A stretch of DNA of 64,000 bases from Blastobasis lacticolella (taxonomy: Eukaryota; Arthropoda; Insecta; Lepidoptera; Blastobasidae). Below are positions 50,081 through 61,454 of this stretch, piece after piece. Under the pieces are notes generated by a model, which had not been told where the DNA came from, searched no databases, and saw only the letters and a list, made by a program, of their open reading frames with translations. How positions within the stretch are numbered: position 1 is the first letter of the stretch; the number at the start of each line of letters is the position of its first letter. The stretch spans positions 1,004,501 to 1,068,500 of the forward strand of contig LR990053.1 of the NCBI GenBank assembly GCA_905147135.1, given 5' to 3'. The translations under genes were made by a program, and so were the position numbers.

Positions 50081-53000
50081 ATGCCGCGTCCTAGAAGATC
50101 TAATCTTTCCCAGCAAAGCCGTAATGCAATTAGGCAACGGAATATCGCGAGTCAATTAACTGATGGAGAACGAGAAATTGCACGAGAACAGCGCCGCGTT
50201 AGTATGGAGCAAAGAAGGGCCTTAATTCGTGCTTCTCAAACACAAGAGCAAAGAGAGGCAGCCCGTGAAACGGCTAGGTTAGAAACGAGAAATCGTCGAG
50301 CTTATCGTACAGATGAACAGAGGAATAATCTTCGAAGTGCAAGAAGAAATGGTTCAAGTATTGATTTGAATCGAGCAGCGTTTCTGTATGATTGCACCAT
50401 CGACTACAGCTTGCATCGTTTAGTTTGCATTGGTCCAATGGACGTTGTTTGCCAGCATTGTGGAGCATTGAAGTTTGCTGGTGAAACGCCTGGTTTGTGC
50501 TGCCTTAGTGGTAAAGTGAAATTGCCATTATTGGTCCCGCCACCAGAGCCATTGTGCTCCCTGCTTTATGGCGAAACACTAGAATCACGACATTTTCTAG
50601 CGAACACTCAAAAATACAATGTCTGTTTCCAAATGACTTCATTTGGGGCGGAAATTATCGCAGAACACGGATATAATCCGACATTTAAGGTAATTTACGT
50701 TAAAAACTTTATTTTCTATCATTGTAAAAAATATCTGGAATGTAGTTTGTTAGATTTCTGTATTTGTCTCTGAAATAAAAATGGCATGTTATTATTTGAA
50801 AAAAAAAGTGTTTGTAAATCTAACTATAACTATGGTTTTGACTTTACAGATTCAAGGCCAGATTTGCCATCGCATTGGATCATTGCAACCTATAGAAGAT
50901 GCACACCATAAATTCTTGCAAATATACTTCATGGGCAATATGGAAGAACAACTTGACCGGCGTCAAGGGATCAACACAGCTACGAAAAGAGCAATTCTCC
51001 AAGATCTGCAGCAAATGCTTCATGAACATCATGCATTGGTCAGGCTGTTCAAGACTGCTTTAGAGCGCATGCCAAGTGATGACTATAAAGTTGTGATCAG
51101 AGCAGATAAAAGACCAGCTGGAACACATGAACGCACATTTAATGCTCCAACAATCGATGAAGTGGCAATCCTGATTGTTGGTGAAAACTTGGAAACACGT
51201 GATATTGTACTTACACGACGCAATACTGGGCAACTACAAAGAATATATGAAACACACCGTTCATATGACGCGTTACAATACCCGCTGATGTTTTGGCAAG
51301 GAGACGATGGATATCACTTTAATATCAAAATGATTAATCCATTGAATGGTAAGATCAATATTGTTGTTTTCATTTTAACTTGATATACATTTTATTCTGT
51401 TTGCTTTTAGTACTCAAAAAAAGTTGTAATTTCTAATTTAGTAGAGAGTAGCTGTAAGAGTCGTTAACCTATTACGGGTTCTACAATACAATTTTTACTG
51501 CATTTGTTTCAGGTGAGGAAACTACCAAGAAGGTGAGTTCGATGAATTATTACGCATATCGTTTGATGATTCGTGAAAATTCTGACAATTATTTGTTGCG
51601 ATTTCGTCGACTGCTTCAACAATATTGCGTTGACATGTACGTTAAAATCGAAACGGAGCGCCTGACTTTCATTCGGTTGAATCAAGCTAAATTGCGTTCG
51701 GAAGAGTATATCCATTTACGCGATGCAATTAGCACAGAAGGAGATTCAGAAAATGTTGGTCGATTGACTATTTTACCGGCGACATACATAGGTAGCCCGC
51801 GTCATTTGCATGAATATGCGCAAGATGCAATGACATATGTTCGTCATTATGGTCGGCCAGATCTATTCATTACATTTACATGTAATCCGAAATGGATAGA
51901 AATTATTCAATTGCTGCTTCCCGGACAAACATCAAGTGATCGACACGACATCACCGCACGTGTTTACAGGCAAAAAATTCGGTCACTAATGAATTACATT
52001 GTTAAGCAACACGTCTTTGGGAATACTCGATGCTGGATGTATTCAATCGAATGGCAAAAACGAGGCCTACCGCATGCTCACATTCTGATTTGGTTAGTCG
52101 AAAGAATTCGGCCAGATCAAATAGATGACATCATATGTGCGGAGATTCCTGGTCCTGAAACCGATCCAGACCTACATGATGTTGTAGTCACGAATATGAT
52201 TCATGGACCGTGTGGCACTATCAACCGACAATCACCGTGCATGGTCGACGGCAAGTGTTCCAAACGGTATCCACGAAAATTGACGGCAGAGACCATTACA
52301 GGCAACGATGGTTATCCATTGTATCGGCGTCGATCGCCCGATGATAATGGTAGAACTATCACAACTAAAGTGAAAGGAAACGATTTCGTAGTTGACAACA
52401 GTTGGATTGTTCCATATTCGCCACTTCTTTCCAAAACATTCAAAGCACATTGTAATGTTGAGTATTGCAATTCGGTCAAGTCAATTAAATACATTTGCAA
52501 ATATGTCACGAAAGGGAGCGACATGGCGGTTTTTGGTATCCAAACATCCAATACCAACGATGAAATCACGCGCTATCAAGTTGGTAGATATGTGAACTGC
52601 AATGAAGCAATTTGGCGTATATTTTCATTCCCTATTCACGAACGTCGTCCCACTGTTTTACATTTGGGGGTGCATCTAGAGAACGGTCAGAGAGTATATT
52701 TCACAGCGTCGAATGCTGCTCAACGTGCCGAAACACCTCCAGCGACAACACTGACCAGTTTCTTTGCGATTTGTCAAAGCGATCCGTTCGCACGAACTTT
52801 GCTTTACTCAGAAATGCCACGTTATTACACTTGGAACGCTACATCGAAGAAATTTCAACGTCGGAAGCAAGGCGATGCAGTTCCTGGTCATCCAGATATG
52901 CGTTCTACTGATGCTCTTGGTCGTATTTACACAGTTCATCCGAAGAATGATGAATGTTTCTATTTGCGGTTGTTGCTGGTACATGTTCGAGGGCCAACAT

Positions 53001-53461
53001 CATTTGAATCACTACGAACTGTTAATGGTATCGTGTGCCCCACATTTCGTGCAGCATGTCAAGAGCTAAATTTGCTTGAAAACGATACTCATTGGGACAC
53101 GACAATCGCTGAAGCAATTATTTCTGCATCTCCAAGTCAGATACGCACATTATTTGCTATCATCATTTCAACATGCTTCCCATCGAACCCACGTGACCTG
53201 TGGAACAAATACAAAGATAACATGTCAGAAGATATTTTACATCGAATTCGCGTCAGCTCAAGAAATTCCGATCTTGAGGTGAATGAGGAGATCCATAACC
53301 AGACTTTGCTCTTGATCGAAGATATGTGTTACCTCATGTGCGGCAGTTTGTTAGTTAGGTTAGGAATGCCAGCGCCAGATCGCGGAATGAATGACGCATT
53401 TAATAGAGAATTGGAACGTGAACGTGAATCATTGTTTTACGTTCATCAAAGCCTAAATTAG
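50081..53461 (+). CDS. Helitron Rep (HUH) replication initiator, helicase-less, two predicted introns
   Basis: Rolling-circle replication initiator of a Helitron. Predicted exons are 50081-50689, 50850-51348 and 51513-53461. Donors are AAG|GTAATT and ATG|GTAAGA, acceptors TTTACAG and TTTCAG, phases agree, and the joined protein has 1018 residues without an internal stop. N-terminal region: an Arg/Gln-rich segment, then a cysteine motif (CQHCG...CC). Core: FITFTCNPKW (motif 1), GLPHAHILIWL (HUH metal site) and YICKYVTKG (paired catalytic tyrosines). The protein stops after ELERERESLFYVHQSLN, just where a Pif1-like helicase would begin. Start chosen at MPRPRRSN, where family similarity begins. 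An upstream in-frame ATG exists at 49964. Both nuclease motifs look intact, so the nuclease could be active. Splicing is inferred from sites and frame only. Confidence 0.88.
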
Positions 53462-53529
53462 TTCAGCTAAAAAGTAACACGACATTCATTGACTGTTAGG
53501 CGGTACGAAGTTCGCCGGGTCAGCTAGTA

Positions 53530-53960
53530 TAGATATAGAAGTCAGAACATTGAAAACCGAGAGATAAATGAATATGTAGAAGACCCAGAATAATATAATT
53601 GCACTCTTTTTAACGACCAACGAACAATGATCGGTGTTATATTGGATTTTCTTTATTTGAAAGCCTGTTTAATTGAGAGGGTTCTTAACTTTCATAGCTG
53701 TTTCATTAAAATCAGTTCAGTAGTGTAGGAAATATTGAATTGAAGAATAAAATACTTGGTCGGGAGTTATCCGACGTTTTCCGGTTGGTAAAGCTATTAA
53801 TTTATAAGTAATTTATCTATTGGATTCGTTCCCAGCATGACACTAATTGGAAACTAAATTACGACGTGTACGTACGTATTTCTAAATACTAACCACGATA
53901 ACACCGGGGCGTTTACCCGAAATTCGGGTTATGGAATTCGGGCTTACTAGTGTACAGTAG
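53530..53960. other. Spacer, nothing recognised
   Basis: No gene or repeat family recognised. Confidence 0.4.
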
Positions 53961-53964
53961 TAGC

Positions 53965-54095
53965 CATCTTGGCGGTAATGTCCCGGTTATGCTCTCGCCC
54001 ACGAGGGCGCGAGGTCCACCTTGACCGTCAAGATTTGGCAGATCAGGTAATTACAGTGGAGCGACTGCCAACTGACCTTCGTGATCTCGCGACTC
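53965..54095 (-). repeat. SINE family S1, 3' half
   Basis: ggtaatgtcccggttatgct, ccaccttgaccgtcaag and ggtaattacagtggagcgac. Confidence 0.8.
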
Positions 54096-54221
54096 CGTAA
54101 TTATGTTGACCTTTTGTCGAGATTTGTGGTAGGAACAGAGGTAGTGTAGTGGTGGCACTAGTGGTGGTGGTAGTGGTGAAGTGTGAGCCGTTAGCAGTAG
54201 CAATAATTTTTTAACAACTGT

Positions 54222-54382
54222 GCAGGTGAAATGAGCTCCCAGCCACAGTGTCTCCTTTGGACTATGACATGGGATCGTTCAAGTGGTATATTAGAGGTAT
54301 CTTCAGAGGCGGGTAATGCATTTGTAACTTTCCTGGTGTTACTGATTGCCATAAGCAGCGTCTGCCATACAACATAAAAAAA
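54222..54382 (-). repeat. SINE-like family S2, cgatcccatg subfamily
   Basis: gagctcccagccacagtgtc, actatgacatgggatcgttc and aggcgggtaatgcatttgta, inverse of 16095-16320. Confidence 0.75.
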
Positions 54383-54445
54383 CTGAGAACCGTTTAAAAT
54401 TAAATCGTTATATTATTGTCTATGTAAGTACTTCTTTAATAAATT

Positions 54446-54686
54446 CGACGACCTGAGTGGTTCAGTGGTCAACGTGCCAGTCAGCCACGCAAGAGGTCCC
54501 GGGTTCGATTCCCGGCCGGGCAGAAATTTTAATGATGAATTTGAACTTCTGTTACGGGTTTAGGTGTTCTATGTACAATAAGTATGTATTTAAAAGTATA
54601 TAAGTAGTATATCAGTTAGCTAGCACCCATAGTTCAAGCTTTGCTTGGTTTGGGGCTAGATGGCGCTGTGTGAATTTGTCCACGAA
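54446..54686 (+). repeat. SINE family S4, full length
   Basis: tRNA-like head: A-box-like gagtggttcagtggtc and B-box cgggttcgattcccgg. The 5' and 3' arms do not pair into an acceptor stem, so this is not a tRNA gene. Body ends gcttggtttggggctagatg then gcgctgtgtgaat. Confidence 0.88.
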
Positions 54687-54689
54687 TAT

Positions 54690-55295
54690 CTATTGATAAA
54701 AAAAATGTGTTTATTATTTTAATGAATGACATTGGCTGTATTGTGATTATATACAGGAATATCGTTTTAAATTACCAATGTGAATGAATTTTTATCACGA
54801 TTTTATATATAGGCACGGCATGTTTCTTAATGTTTATGGCATCGTTGTATTGAGTTGATGTGTAAATTGGATGTATTTGAGAGTCATTACGATTAAATAA
54901 ATTAGTTCTCACACCATTCCATTCTTATCCGAACTCCCGAGTGTAAAACGTTTTCGGGTACCACGATTCGGGCAAACGACCTCATATAATCGCACCATAA
55001 CGTTGTTTACAAGTAAACACCTGTGGACACCTTTATTAGGGATCACGTACAGGGTGAATTATGTTTTCCAGAACATAATTTACCTTCGTCGTACGTGATG
55101 TATCCTGTTACCGAGCAAGATAGCTTTCACCGCCATGGGTTAACTGGAACAGGCTGTATTTTAATTACTACTACCTACATTATTATGTTCCTTGAGTGGA
55201 GAGACGATAGAGGTATGAGCTGGGAAATTGTTTGAGCTTTTTGCACAAGAGTTACAGAAGAGTAGAAATTTTAAAAATTATGTGGCAATATGGTA
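54690..55295. other. Spacer, nothing recognised
   Basis: No gene. A short inverted pair (attatgttttcc / ggaaaacataat-like) near 55048-55080 is the only structure seen. Confidence 0.4.
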
Positions 55296-55299
55296 GTAT

Positions 55300-55575
55300 G
55301 GTAAATTGGCCGTGTGGTGGCCGGCAGAGTAGAATGGCACCAACCCCTTACACTCATGAGAGTCGTACAAGGCGACTAATGTTTTCGAGGCAAAAGATTA
55401 AGAGTCTCCGTAGTCTGGAAAATGGGCAGCACCATTTTCCATTGTTTTATTTAAACACTGCGATCTCCAACCCGCCTACTAAGCGTGGAGATTATGGCAA
55501 TGACCTCCCCTTTTGTAGGAGAGGCCCTAGGTCCTGCAGTGGACTGTTACGGGCTGTGATGATGATGATGGTAGT
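55300..55575 (+). repeat. RTE-related SINE family S3, sense copy
   Basis: Starts ggccgtgtggtggccggcag, contains acaaggcgactaatgttttc and tcctgcagtggactgttacg, and ends gctgtgatgatgatgatgg, the TGATGATG tail shared with RTE elements. Confidence 0.88.
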
Positions 55576-55811
55576 ATTTATTTCTTTGCAGGATTGAATA
55601 CAAATGGTAAGTTAAGGCCCCGTGGTTTTTAGTGGAACTACAAACATTATTTTTATAAGTATATATTTTTGTTTCATTTCTGTGTATATAGCTAGGTTAG
55701 AGACAACAGCGTCACTCTTCATAGATACTAAATGTTGAAACAGATTATACAGCGCTACAAACTGGAACAAGTGTCGCGATATTGAAATGTCATTTTGTTG
55801 TCAACAACCGC

Positions 55812-56370
55812 ATAAAAAATTGGACATAGAGGCATAGACTGCTTTGACTAAAGCCGGGCAGAGCGAGAGTCACCATCGATAGTCCTTTGTCCCTTTCTAG
55901 TGTTCCCCTTCAGATTGCACACGGTCCGGCTCTGCCTGGCCCTGATCGGTAGCTCGGTGTCCGCGCTAAGTAATAAAAGTAATTCGGAATTTGCATCATC
56001 AATTGTTGCGACACTAGAAAGGGACACAGGACTATCGATGGTGACTCTCGCTCTGCTCGGTTTTAGTCAAAGCAGTGCGCAGTCCCTTTTGGGTGGTAAG
56101 TCCATGGAAGGAGCCTACTAACAGCTGACTACAAGTCACAATCTATTATTTGGTTTCTTTAATTGTGCATATTACGTCTCCATAAGGGAATGCTATAAGT
56201 TGTCACATAGTATAACCAATGCTATTGTCAAATTTGAAGGCCTTGGTCATCTTAATCTACTAGCTTTTTGTATGACATTGAGTCATTAGTATAGAGAGGT
56301 GACAGATTGACAGCATACATTCTCTATAGTTCAAGGCTCAATTTACGTTCTATATCCAATATTTGTTTCA
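55812..56370 (+). repeat. Interspersed repeat RA, copy 2, with insertion
   Basis: Matches 1205-1500 up to aggcatag (55837) and again from aaggagcctac (56108). The 270 bp between them are absent from copy 1. Confidence 0.8.
55838..56107. mobile_element. Foldback element inserted in repeat RA
   Basis: actgctttgactaaagccgg at 55838 is mirrored by aaccg...ttagtcaaagcagt ending at 56076. Arms of about 70 bp share gagagtcaccatcgatagtc. About 31 further bp precede the right RA border. Confidence 0.85.
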
Positions 56371-56379
56371 AACTAACCA

Positions 56380-56825
56380 CCACGTGACCACGGTGAGTGT
56401 AACCCTACCGAAACGTCGGGAAAACAAATCATAAAGGTACGTCGCGTCCAAGTCCCGTCTAATATAATAACATATATCCAATATCTTTGAGCGCCGCCTT
56501 CAGGAGGACCGTCAACATAATAATTTAGGTATTTAAACCAGCAAAGGATTCCATCGTCTTAAAAGCACTAAAGTTCGAATACACTCGATATACAATCACA
56601 GTATAAAAACGCATCGAATATTATGCGGACGAAGCAGCGGCCAGAAACTAGCACCAAACGAATAGAATAGCTACATAATTTGTAGGGTGCATGTAGGGTG
56701 TCTCTCGCCGTTGCCATAGCAACGGGCGCATCGACTGATCTCAGTTGCAGCCATGGCAACCGTCTGGCTCGCACGGCTGGTTAAGTCCGTGTAGCTGAGG
56801 ATATTACGAGAGCTTGTGAGGTTCT
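56380..56825. other. Spacer, nothing recognised
   Basis: No gene or repeat family recognised. Confidence 0.4.
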
Positions 56826-56827
56826 TA

Positions 56828-57016
56828 TTATAAGTCGCCAGTGGACCTGGCTTCGTTCGCGTACCCCTATTTACCCTTTTTTTCTTATGTATAAACCTTC
56901 CTCATGAATCATTGTATGAAATTCGCATTTAAATTCGTTGTGTAATTTAAAAGATCTAAGCGTACATAGATACATAGGGACAGATGGCGGAAAGCGACTT
57001 TGTTTTATACTATGTA
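56828..57016 (+). repeat. Interspersed repeat RB
   Basis: ggcttcgttcgcgtacccct, ataaaccttcctcatgaatc and gcgactttgttttatactat, as at 15244-15455. Confidence 0.75.
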
Positions 57017-57411
57017 TATGTCGCAGCCAAATGGTTAAATTAGCCGGTTAAAAAAATGGCTAGCTATTTAAGCAGTCATTTAATTGAAAATTGGCCAAAT
57101 TCATGAACTTTGAAAGTAAAGTTAAATAAACGATATTGCCTCGAGTTTACGGAGCTCTTCTATTCATTGTCATAATGCTAACCTAAACTAACCGAATAGA
57201 AACCTAATGCAAACTATTATTATACTTTGAAGTTATTGTGGGTAGGTTAGCATTGGAACAATGTGTGGAAGAGCTGCGTATACTCGAGGCAATATCGTTC
57301 TTTCAACATCACTTTAAAATCTCATGAAACTGGCAAATTTTCAAATAAATAATTGCTCAAAAAGCTAGCCGTTTAGTTAACCGGCTAATTTAACCATATG
57401 GCTGCGACATA
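57017..57411. mobile_element. 395-bp MITE with long inverted ends, TA target
   Basis: tatgtcgcagccaaatggtt and aaccatatggctgcgacata are mirrored. Inner arms (cgatattgcctcgag / ctcgaggcaatatcg) are also mirrored. It inserted at a TA at the end of repeat RB. Confidence 0.9.
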
Positions 57412-57827
57412 CGGTGTCCTATTAAGTACAGTTGAGAGCTTTATGTCCATTACCACTTTCAGAAAAACATCCTAAGCAGTTACAGCTACAAAAAGGGTAT
57501 TTGGTGTTATCCAAATCGAATTGGCTGCAAGAAACCATTAGTTGTCCCTAAGAACCCAAGAACACAGCATTGCCTCCTGTAGTCCTCCGGATTTTTTATT
57601 TAACAAATGAAATTTCTCTCATGAATGGAATAAAAAATCTTGTTGCCAACTACACAGGAATATGAATAATGAACGCTGCCACAGAGAATAATGGAATTAT
57701 TCGAATATTTACGAACGTGTAAAAATTCCGATTCTGAATTTTTACACGTTTGCAAGGAAGGATATATGTTTATGTGTGTAATATTCTTCGTATTCCTCAT
57801 TACTTAGTAACTAATATGATGTTTCGT

Positions 57828-57956
57828 TCGATAGGTAGGTATGTTGTACTGTCGGTAGACGACTGTCGGCAATCGAGACGTACCGAATTCGATCTTGTCA
57901 TGTACCAAGGACTGTTTCTGAGTTATGAACCTTAGTTGAACATTAACCGATGCTTT
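57828..57956 (+). repeat. SINE family S1, left part, split by LINE
   Basis: tcggtagacgactgtcggca, B-box remnant ccgaattcgatc and accaaggactgtttctgag. It ends with aaccgatgcttt, the left target duplication (57945-57956). The right part is at 59737-59830. Confidence 0.8.
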
Positions 57957-59736
57957 AATATGCCGCTATTATGCCGCTTTAATACTACCAATATTGAGGC
58001 GGCGATCGAGCGGAACAAAGGCTCTAAAGTCTTTGCGAGAGATCTGTCGATTGGACAGAGCCAGTTGACGAGACTGAAAACGGATGACGGCAGAGTTGTT
58101 TCGACCAAGTCCGAGGTTTTGAGGGAAGTCGAGAGGTTCTATGGACAGTTATACACGACAACACGGGCACCTGTTACCAGTATGGCAAAAGACCCCAGAG
58201 CCATGTTGACCCGACACTACACCGAAGATATCCCGGACATCAGCCTGTACGAGATTAGTATGGCTCTCAAACAGCTTAAGAACAACAAGGCGCCGGGTGA
58301 TGATGGAATTACGGCTGAGCTTCTGAAAGCTGGTGGCAAACCTGTGCTTAAGACCCTTCAGAAGCTGTTCAATTCCGTCATACTCGAGGGCAAAACGCCG
58401 GAAGCATGGCACAGAAGCATAGTGATATTGTTCTTCAAGAAAGGTGATAAGGCTCTCTTGAAGAACTTCAGACCAATATCGCTACTGACCCATGTCTATA
58501 AGCTGTTTTCGAGAGTCATTACGAATCGTCTCGCACGCAGGTTTGATGACTTCCAGCCTCCCGAACAAGCCGGATTCCGAAAAGGTTTTAGTACCATAGA
58601 TCACATACATACGCTGCGGCAGGTTGTACAGAAGACCGAAGAGTATAACCGGCCATTATGCTTGGCGTTTGTGGACTATGAGAAAGCCTTCGATTCGATC
58701 GAAACTTGGGCGGTGCTCCAGTCTCTACAGCGGTGCCAAATTGACTATCGATATATCGAAGCATTGAAGTGTTTGTACAAAAACGCCACTATGTCAGTTC
58801 GTCTCCAGGACAAGACCACAGAACCTATTCAGCTGCAGCGAGGTGTTAGACAAGGTGATGTCATATCTCCGAAGTTGTTTACCGCTGCTCTGGAGGATAT
58901 CTTTAGGCTTCTGGACTGGGACGGACTTGGCATCAATATTAACGGCGAGTACCTCACGCACCTCAGATTTGCTGACGATATCGTAGTCATGGCTGAAACC
59001 CTGGAAGACTTGGGCAAAATGCTCAATGACCTCTGTAGTGCATCTCAACAAGTAGGTCTTAAAATGAACATGGACAAGACGAAAATTGTGTCGAATGTCC
59101 ATGTTGTGCCTACTCCAGTGACAGTTGGAGGCACTCCACTTGAAGTTGTTGACGACTATACATACCTAGGACAAATAGTCCGGCTAGGTAGGTCCAAATT
59201 CGAGAAAGAGGTCAATCGACGAATCCAACTCGGTTGGGCAGCGTTCGGGAAGCTACGCCACATATTTTCGTCCCAATTACCGCAGTGTCTCAAGACGAAG
59301 GTCTTTGACCAATGTGTGTTGCCAGTGATGACTTACGGAGCTGAAACGTGGCCACTCACTATGGGCCTTATAAGAAAGCTCACCAAAGGGCAATGGAAAG
59401 AGCTATGCTCGGAGTTTCTTTGCGCGATCGAGTCAGAAATGAGGAGATCCGCAAGCGAACCAAGGTCACCGACATAGCTCTAAGGATTGCCAGACTGAAG
59501 TGGCAGTGGGCAGGGCACATAGCTCGAAGAACAGATGGCCGATGGGGCAGTAAAGTTCTCGAGTGGCGACCACGTACCGGTAGACGCAGCGTGGGTAGGC
59601 CTCCTACAAGGTGGACCGACGACCTGGTAAGGATCGCAGGTACCAGCTGGATGCGGAAAGCACAGGACCGGTCTTTGTGGAGATCTCTGGGGGAGGCCTA
59701 TGCCCAGCAGTGGGTGTCTTCTGGCTGATGATGATG
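57957..59736 (+). mobile_element. RTE-clade LINE, 5'-truncated insertion
   Basis: 1780 bp, flanked by the 12-bp duplication aaccgatgcttt (57945-57956 and 59737-59748). It ends in tgatgatgatg, the short microsatellite-like tail typical of RTE elements. The endonuclease half is missing. Confidence 0.92.
57960..59728 (+). pseudogene. RTE-type reverse transcriptase, truncated and frameshifted
   Basis: Polymerase of a non-LTR retrotransposon. It lacks the N-terminal apurinic-like endonuclease. Motifs in order: KAPGDDGI, NFRPISLL, AFVDYEKAFDS (A), GVRQGDVISPKLF (B), LRFADDIVVMAE (C, catalytic FADD), GLKMNMDKTKI (D) and DDYTYLGQIV. One frame is open to 59477 but loses family similarity after GLIRKL (about 59378). 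Similarity resumes in another frame as KAHQRAMERAMLGVSLRD and continues to LGEAYAQQWVSSG and a stop at 59728, which shows an indel near 59375-59385. The upstream ATG at 57936 belongs to the host SINE. No activity is expected. Confidence 0.9.
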
Positions 59737-59830
59737 AACCGATGCTTTTGCGGTAATCGAAAACATTGTGAGGAAACCTACACATTTAGGTGACTGATTG
59801 CCTAACCATATGCCAATCGGGGCCTCGAGT
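59737..59830 (+). repeat. SINE family S1, right part, split by LINE
   Basis: Resumes with aaccgatgctttt, then acattgtgaggaaacctaca and aggtgactgattgcctaacc, matching the S1 body. Confidence 0.75.
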
Positions 59831-59850
59831 TCACTAATATATTTGACTGG

Positions 59851-60018
59851 ATTAAATTGCAATAGCAGCTCAATGGCAGATTTGATTGTAGCAGAATAGG
59901 TGCCAAAACGCGTAAAACTACAGCTGTAATAGCGATCCAATGACAGTTCAATCACGCCATTAATAACAGTAGCAGAATACCAAAATTGTATCAAATTGTC
60001 ATTGAGCTGCAATTGCCA
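59851..60018. mobile_element. Possible foldback MITE
   Basis: aattgcaatagcagctcaat is mirrored by attgagctgcaattgcc, with looser inner mirroring (gtagcagaatagg / gtagcagaatacc is a direct pair). Confidence 0.55.
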
Positions 60019-60019
60019 T

Positions 60020-60420
60020 TCAATTCCAATTTAACCGAGCAATTATTAAATTCGCGGACTGAATGAAAAAAAAACGGAAGCATTGGTTAGATTCCCATGT
60101 TAACAAGGTAAATTTTTGTGTTGGTGGTAATCTCGGAAACCACTAAACCGATTTCGAAAATTCTTTGACTAACGAGCAGCTACAAAACTACAAAATATAA
60201 TTAGGATCCCGGGGGATAGTTGAATGTTTACAGAGATGATCCGAACTGCGAGGGGATGAAAACCGCTGGCGATGGCTGTACTGTATAAGAACTACACAGG
60301 AACATCTTAACTCAGTCTTATGCAGCAACCGTCGCCGACACTTTGGCCCGGAAACAGACATAGCTTGCCAAAAGTTCAAGGTTCTATTTCTTTGGAGATA
60401 TTGACTGACACCCCTAATTC
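60020..60420. other. Spacer, nothing recognised
   Basis: 60215-60290 (gaggggatgaaaaccgctgg) faintly resembles 8320-8360 (gcgggtgaaagccgctggga). No gene seen. Confidence 0.4.
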
Positions 60421-60424
60421 CTTA

Positions 60425-60495
60425 AAGTGAATAGGCTGAACTAGACAGGCATGCTCCATTATCGGCCGCATCGTTACTTACCACCAGGGCCTTAT
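60425..60495 (+). repeat. CR1/Jockey-like LINE 3' fragment
   Basis: gtgaataggctgaactagac, aggcatgctccattatcggc and ttacttaccaccagg. Confidence 0.7.
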
Positions 60496-60499
60496 TTTT

Positions 60500-61070
60500 T
60501 AATCACTCGCGTCGATTCGAACGGTTTTCAATGTTGATTTTCGGTATGAAAAAATCAATATTTTTATGCATGATGCTGAATTTCCCTATTTTCGAACCGT
60601 ACTCTTACGGTATTGCGTGGCACTTGTCTAAGTAAAGTAGATATGCGTTAGCAGCTCATTGCTAAGTGACCACACTATGCACAGGCTTTATGATTATAAA
60701 TGTTACTCGCTACCTTTCATTTTGGCGGACGCATAGTGTCATTACCGTTCACAGTCTCTGAATACGGGTGTAAGAATATAATAGAATAGAATAATAATTT
60801 ATTCGACATTTACATTTTTACGTACATTATATTAGTAGGTACACTGTGTAACAAAATGCCGAAACGGTGCCAGCTCAGCATATTGCCACAGCCGAGGCTG
60901 CGACGCTGATTTTCGGCTGAAACCGGTTGATGAGATGGCGTACGTCCTCAATTAAAAGTTTATATTTGTTCATTACTTACCTTAGTGCTAATAATGGGTT
61001 TTTACAAACATAACAATAATAAAAAAAACTAATTTAACATATTAATTAAAGATGTCTTAATTTTAAATCA
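60500..61070. repeat. Spacer with a LINE 3' tail at about 60775-60910 (minus)
   Basis: agaataataatttattcgac and aaaatgccgaaacggtgcca read on the minus strand as a LINE end. The remainder is unrecognised. Confidence 0.45.
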
Positions 61071-61077
61071 GATAGTC

Positions 61078-61079
<2 letters not shown>

Positions 61080-61111
<32 letters not shown>

Positions 61112-61140
61112 GCGTGGTGTGTATATGTGTGTTGTGTGTA
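61080..61140. repeat. (TG)n microsatellite
   Basis: Uninterrupted tg run from about 61084 to 61110, then an imperfect tgtgcgcgtggtgtgt continuation. Confidence 0.95.
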
Positions 61141-61454
61141 AGTAATAATATCCTTAAACTTAAATTAGAGTGTGAGACCGAAATAAAATTTTTAAATAGA
61201 GTGTAAGACCGTCGTCTGGTGTACATCGACGAATACCGACGCGCCCTGTAAGACCTCAAGATTACGGCTCTGAATACGGATGTAAGACGGATACGCTGGA
61301 GAGAGTACATCGACGATGACCGAGCAGTTGGTTCTATATACTGTACCTATTGTCCGTACAACAAGCCACGAGGTAAACAATTTGTTATTCGTTTTTTTCC
61401 ATTAAAGAAAAGAGAATAAAAATAATTTTATTTCAAATAATAATAATAATAAAC

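Larger units (their letters stand above)
49172..53527 (+). mobile_element. Helitron with Rep gene, helicase missing
   Basis: The 5' terminus begins TCTATATATATAAAAGAAAG (TC start), and an identical terminus recurs at about 49297 after a (TATC)n tract. The 3' end is ggcggtacgaagttcgccg, a small hairpin, followed by CTAG at 53524-53527. The element lies between host A (49171) and T (53528), as expected for Helitrons. It has no target duplication and no terminal inverted repeats. The only coding gene is the Rep at 50081-53461. The Pif1-type helicase domain that normally follows is absent, so this looks like an internally deleted, non-autonomous derivative. Confidence 0.92.

Noticed and set aside
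54446..54520. tRNA gene
   Set aside because: A- and B-box-like sequences are present, but the acceptor arms do not pair and the segment is the head of a dispersed SINE.
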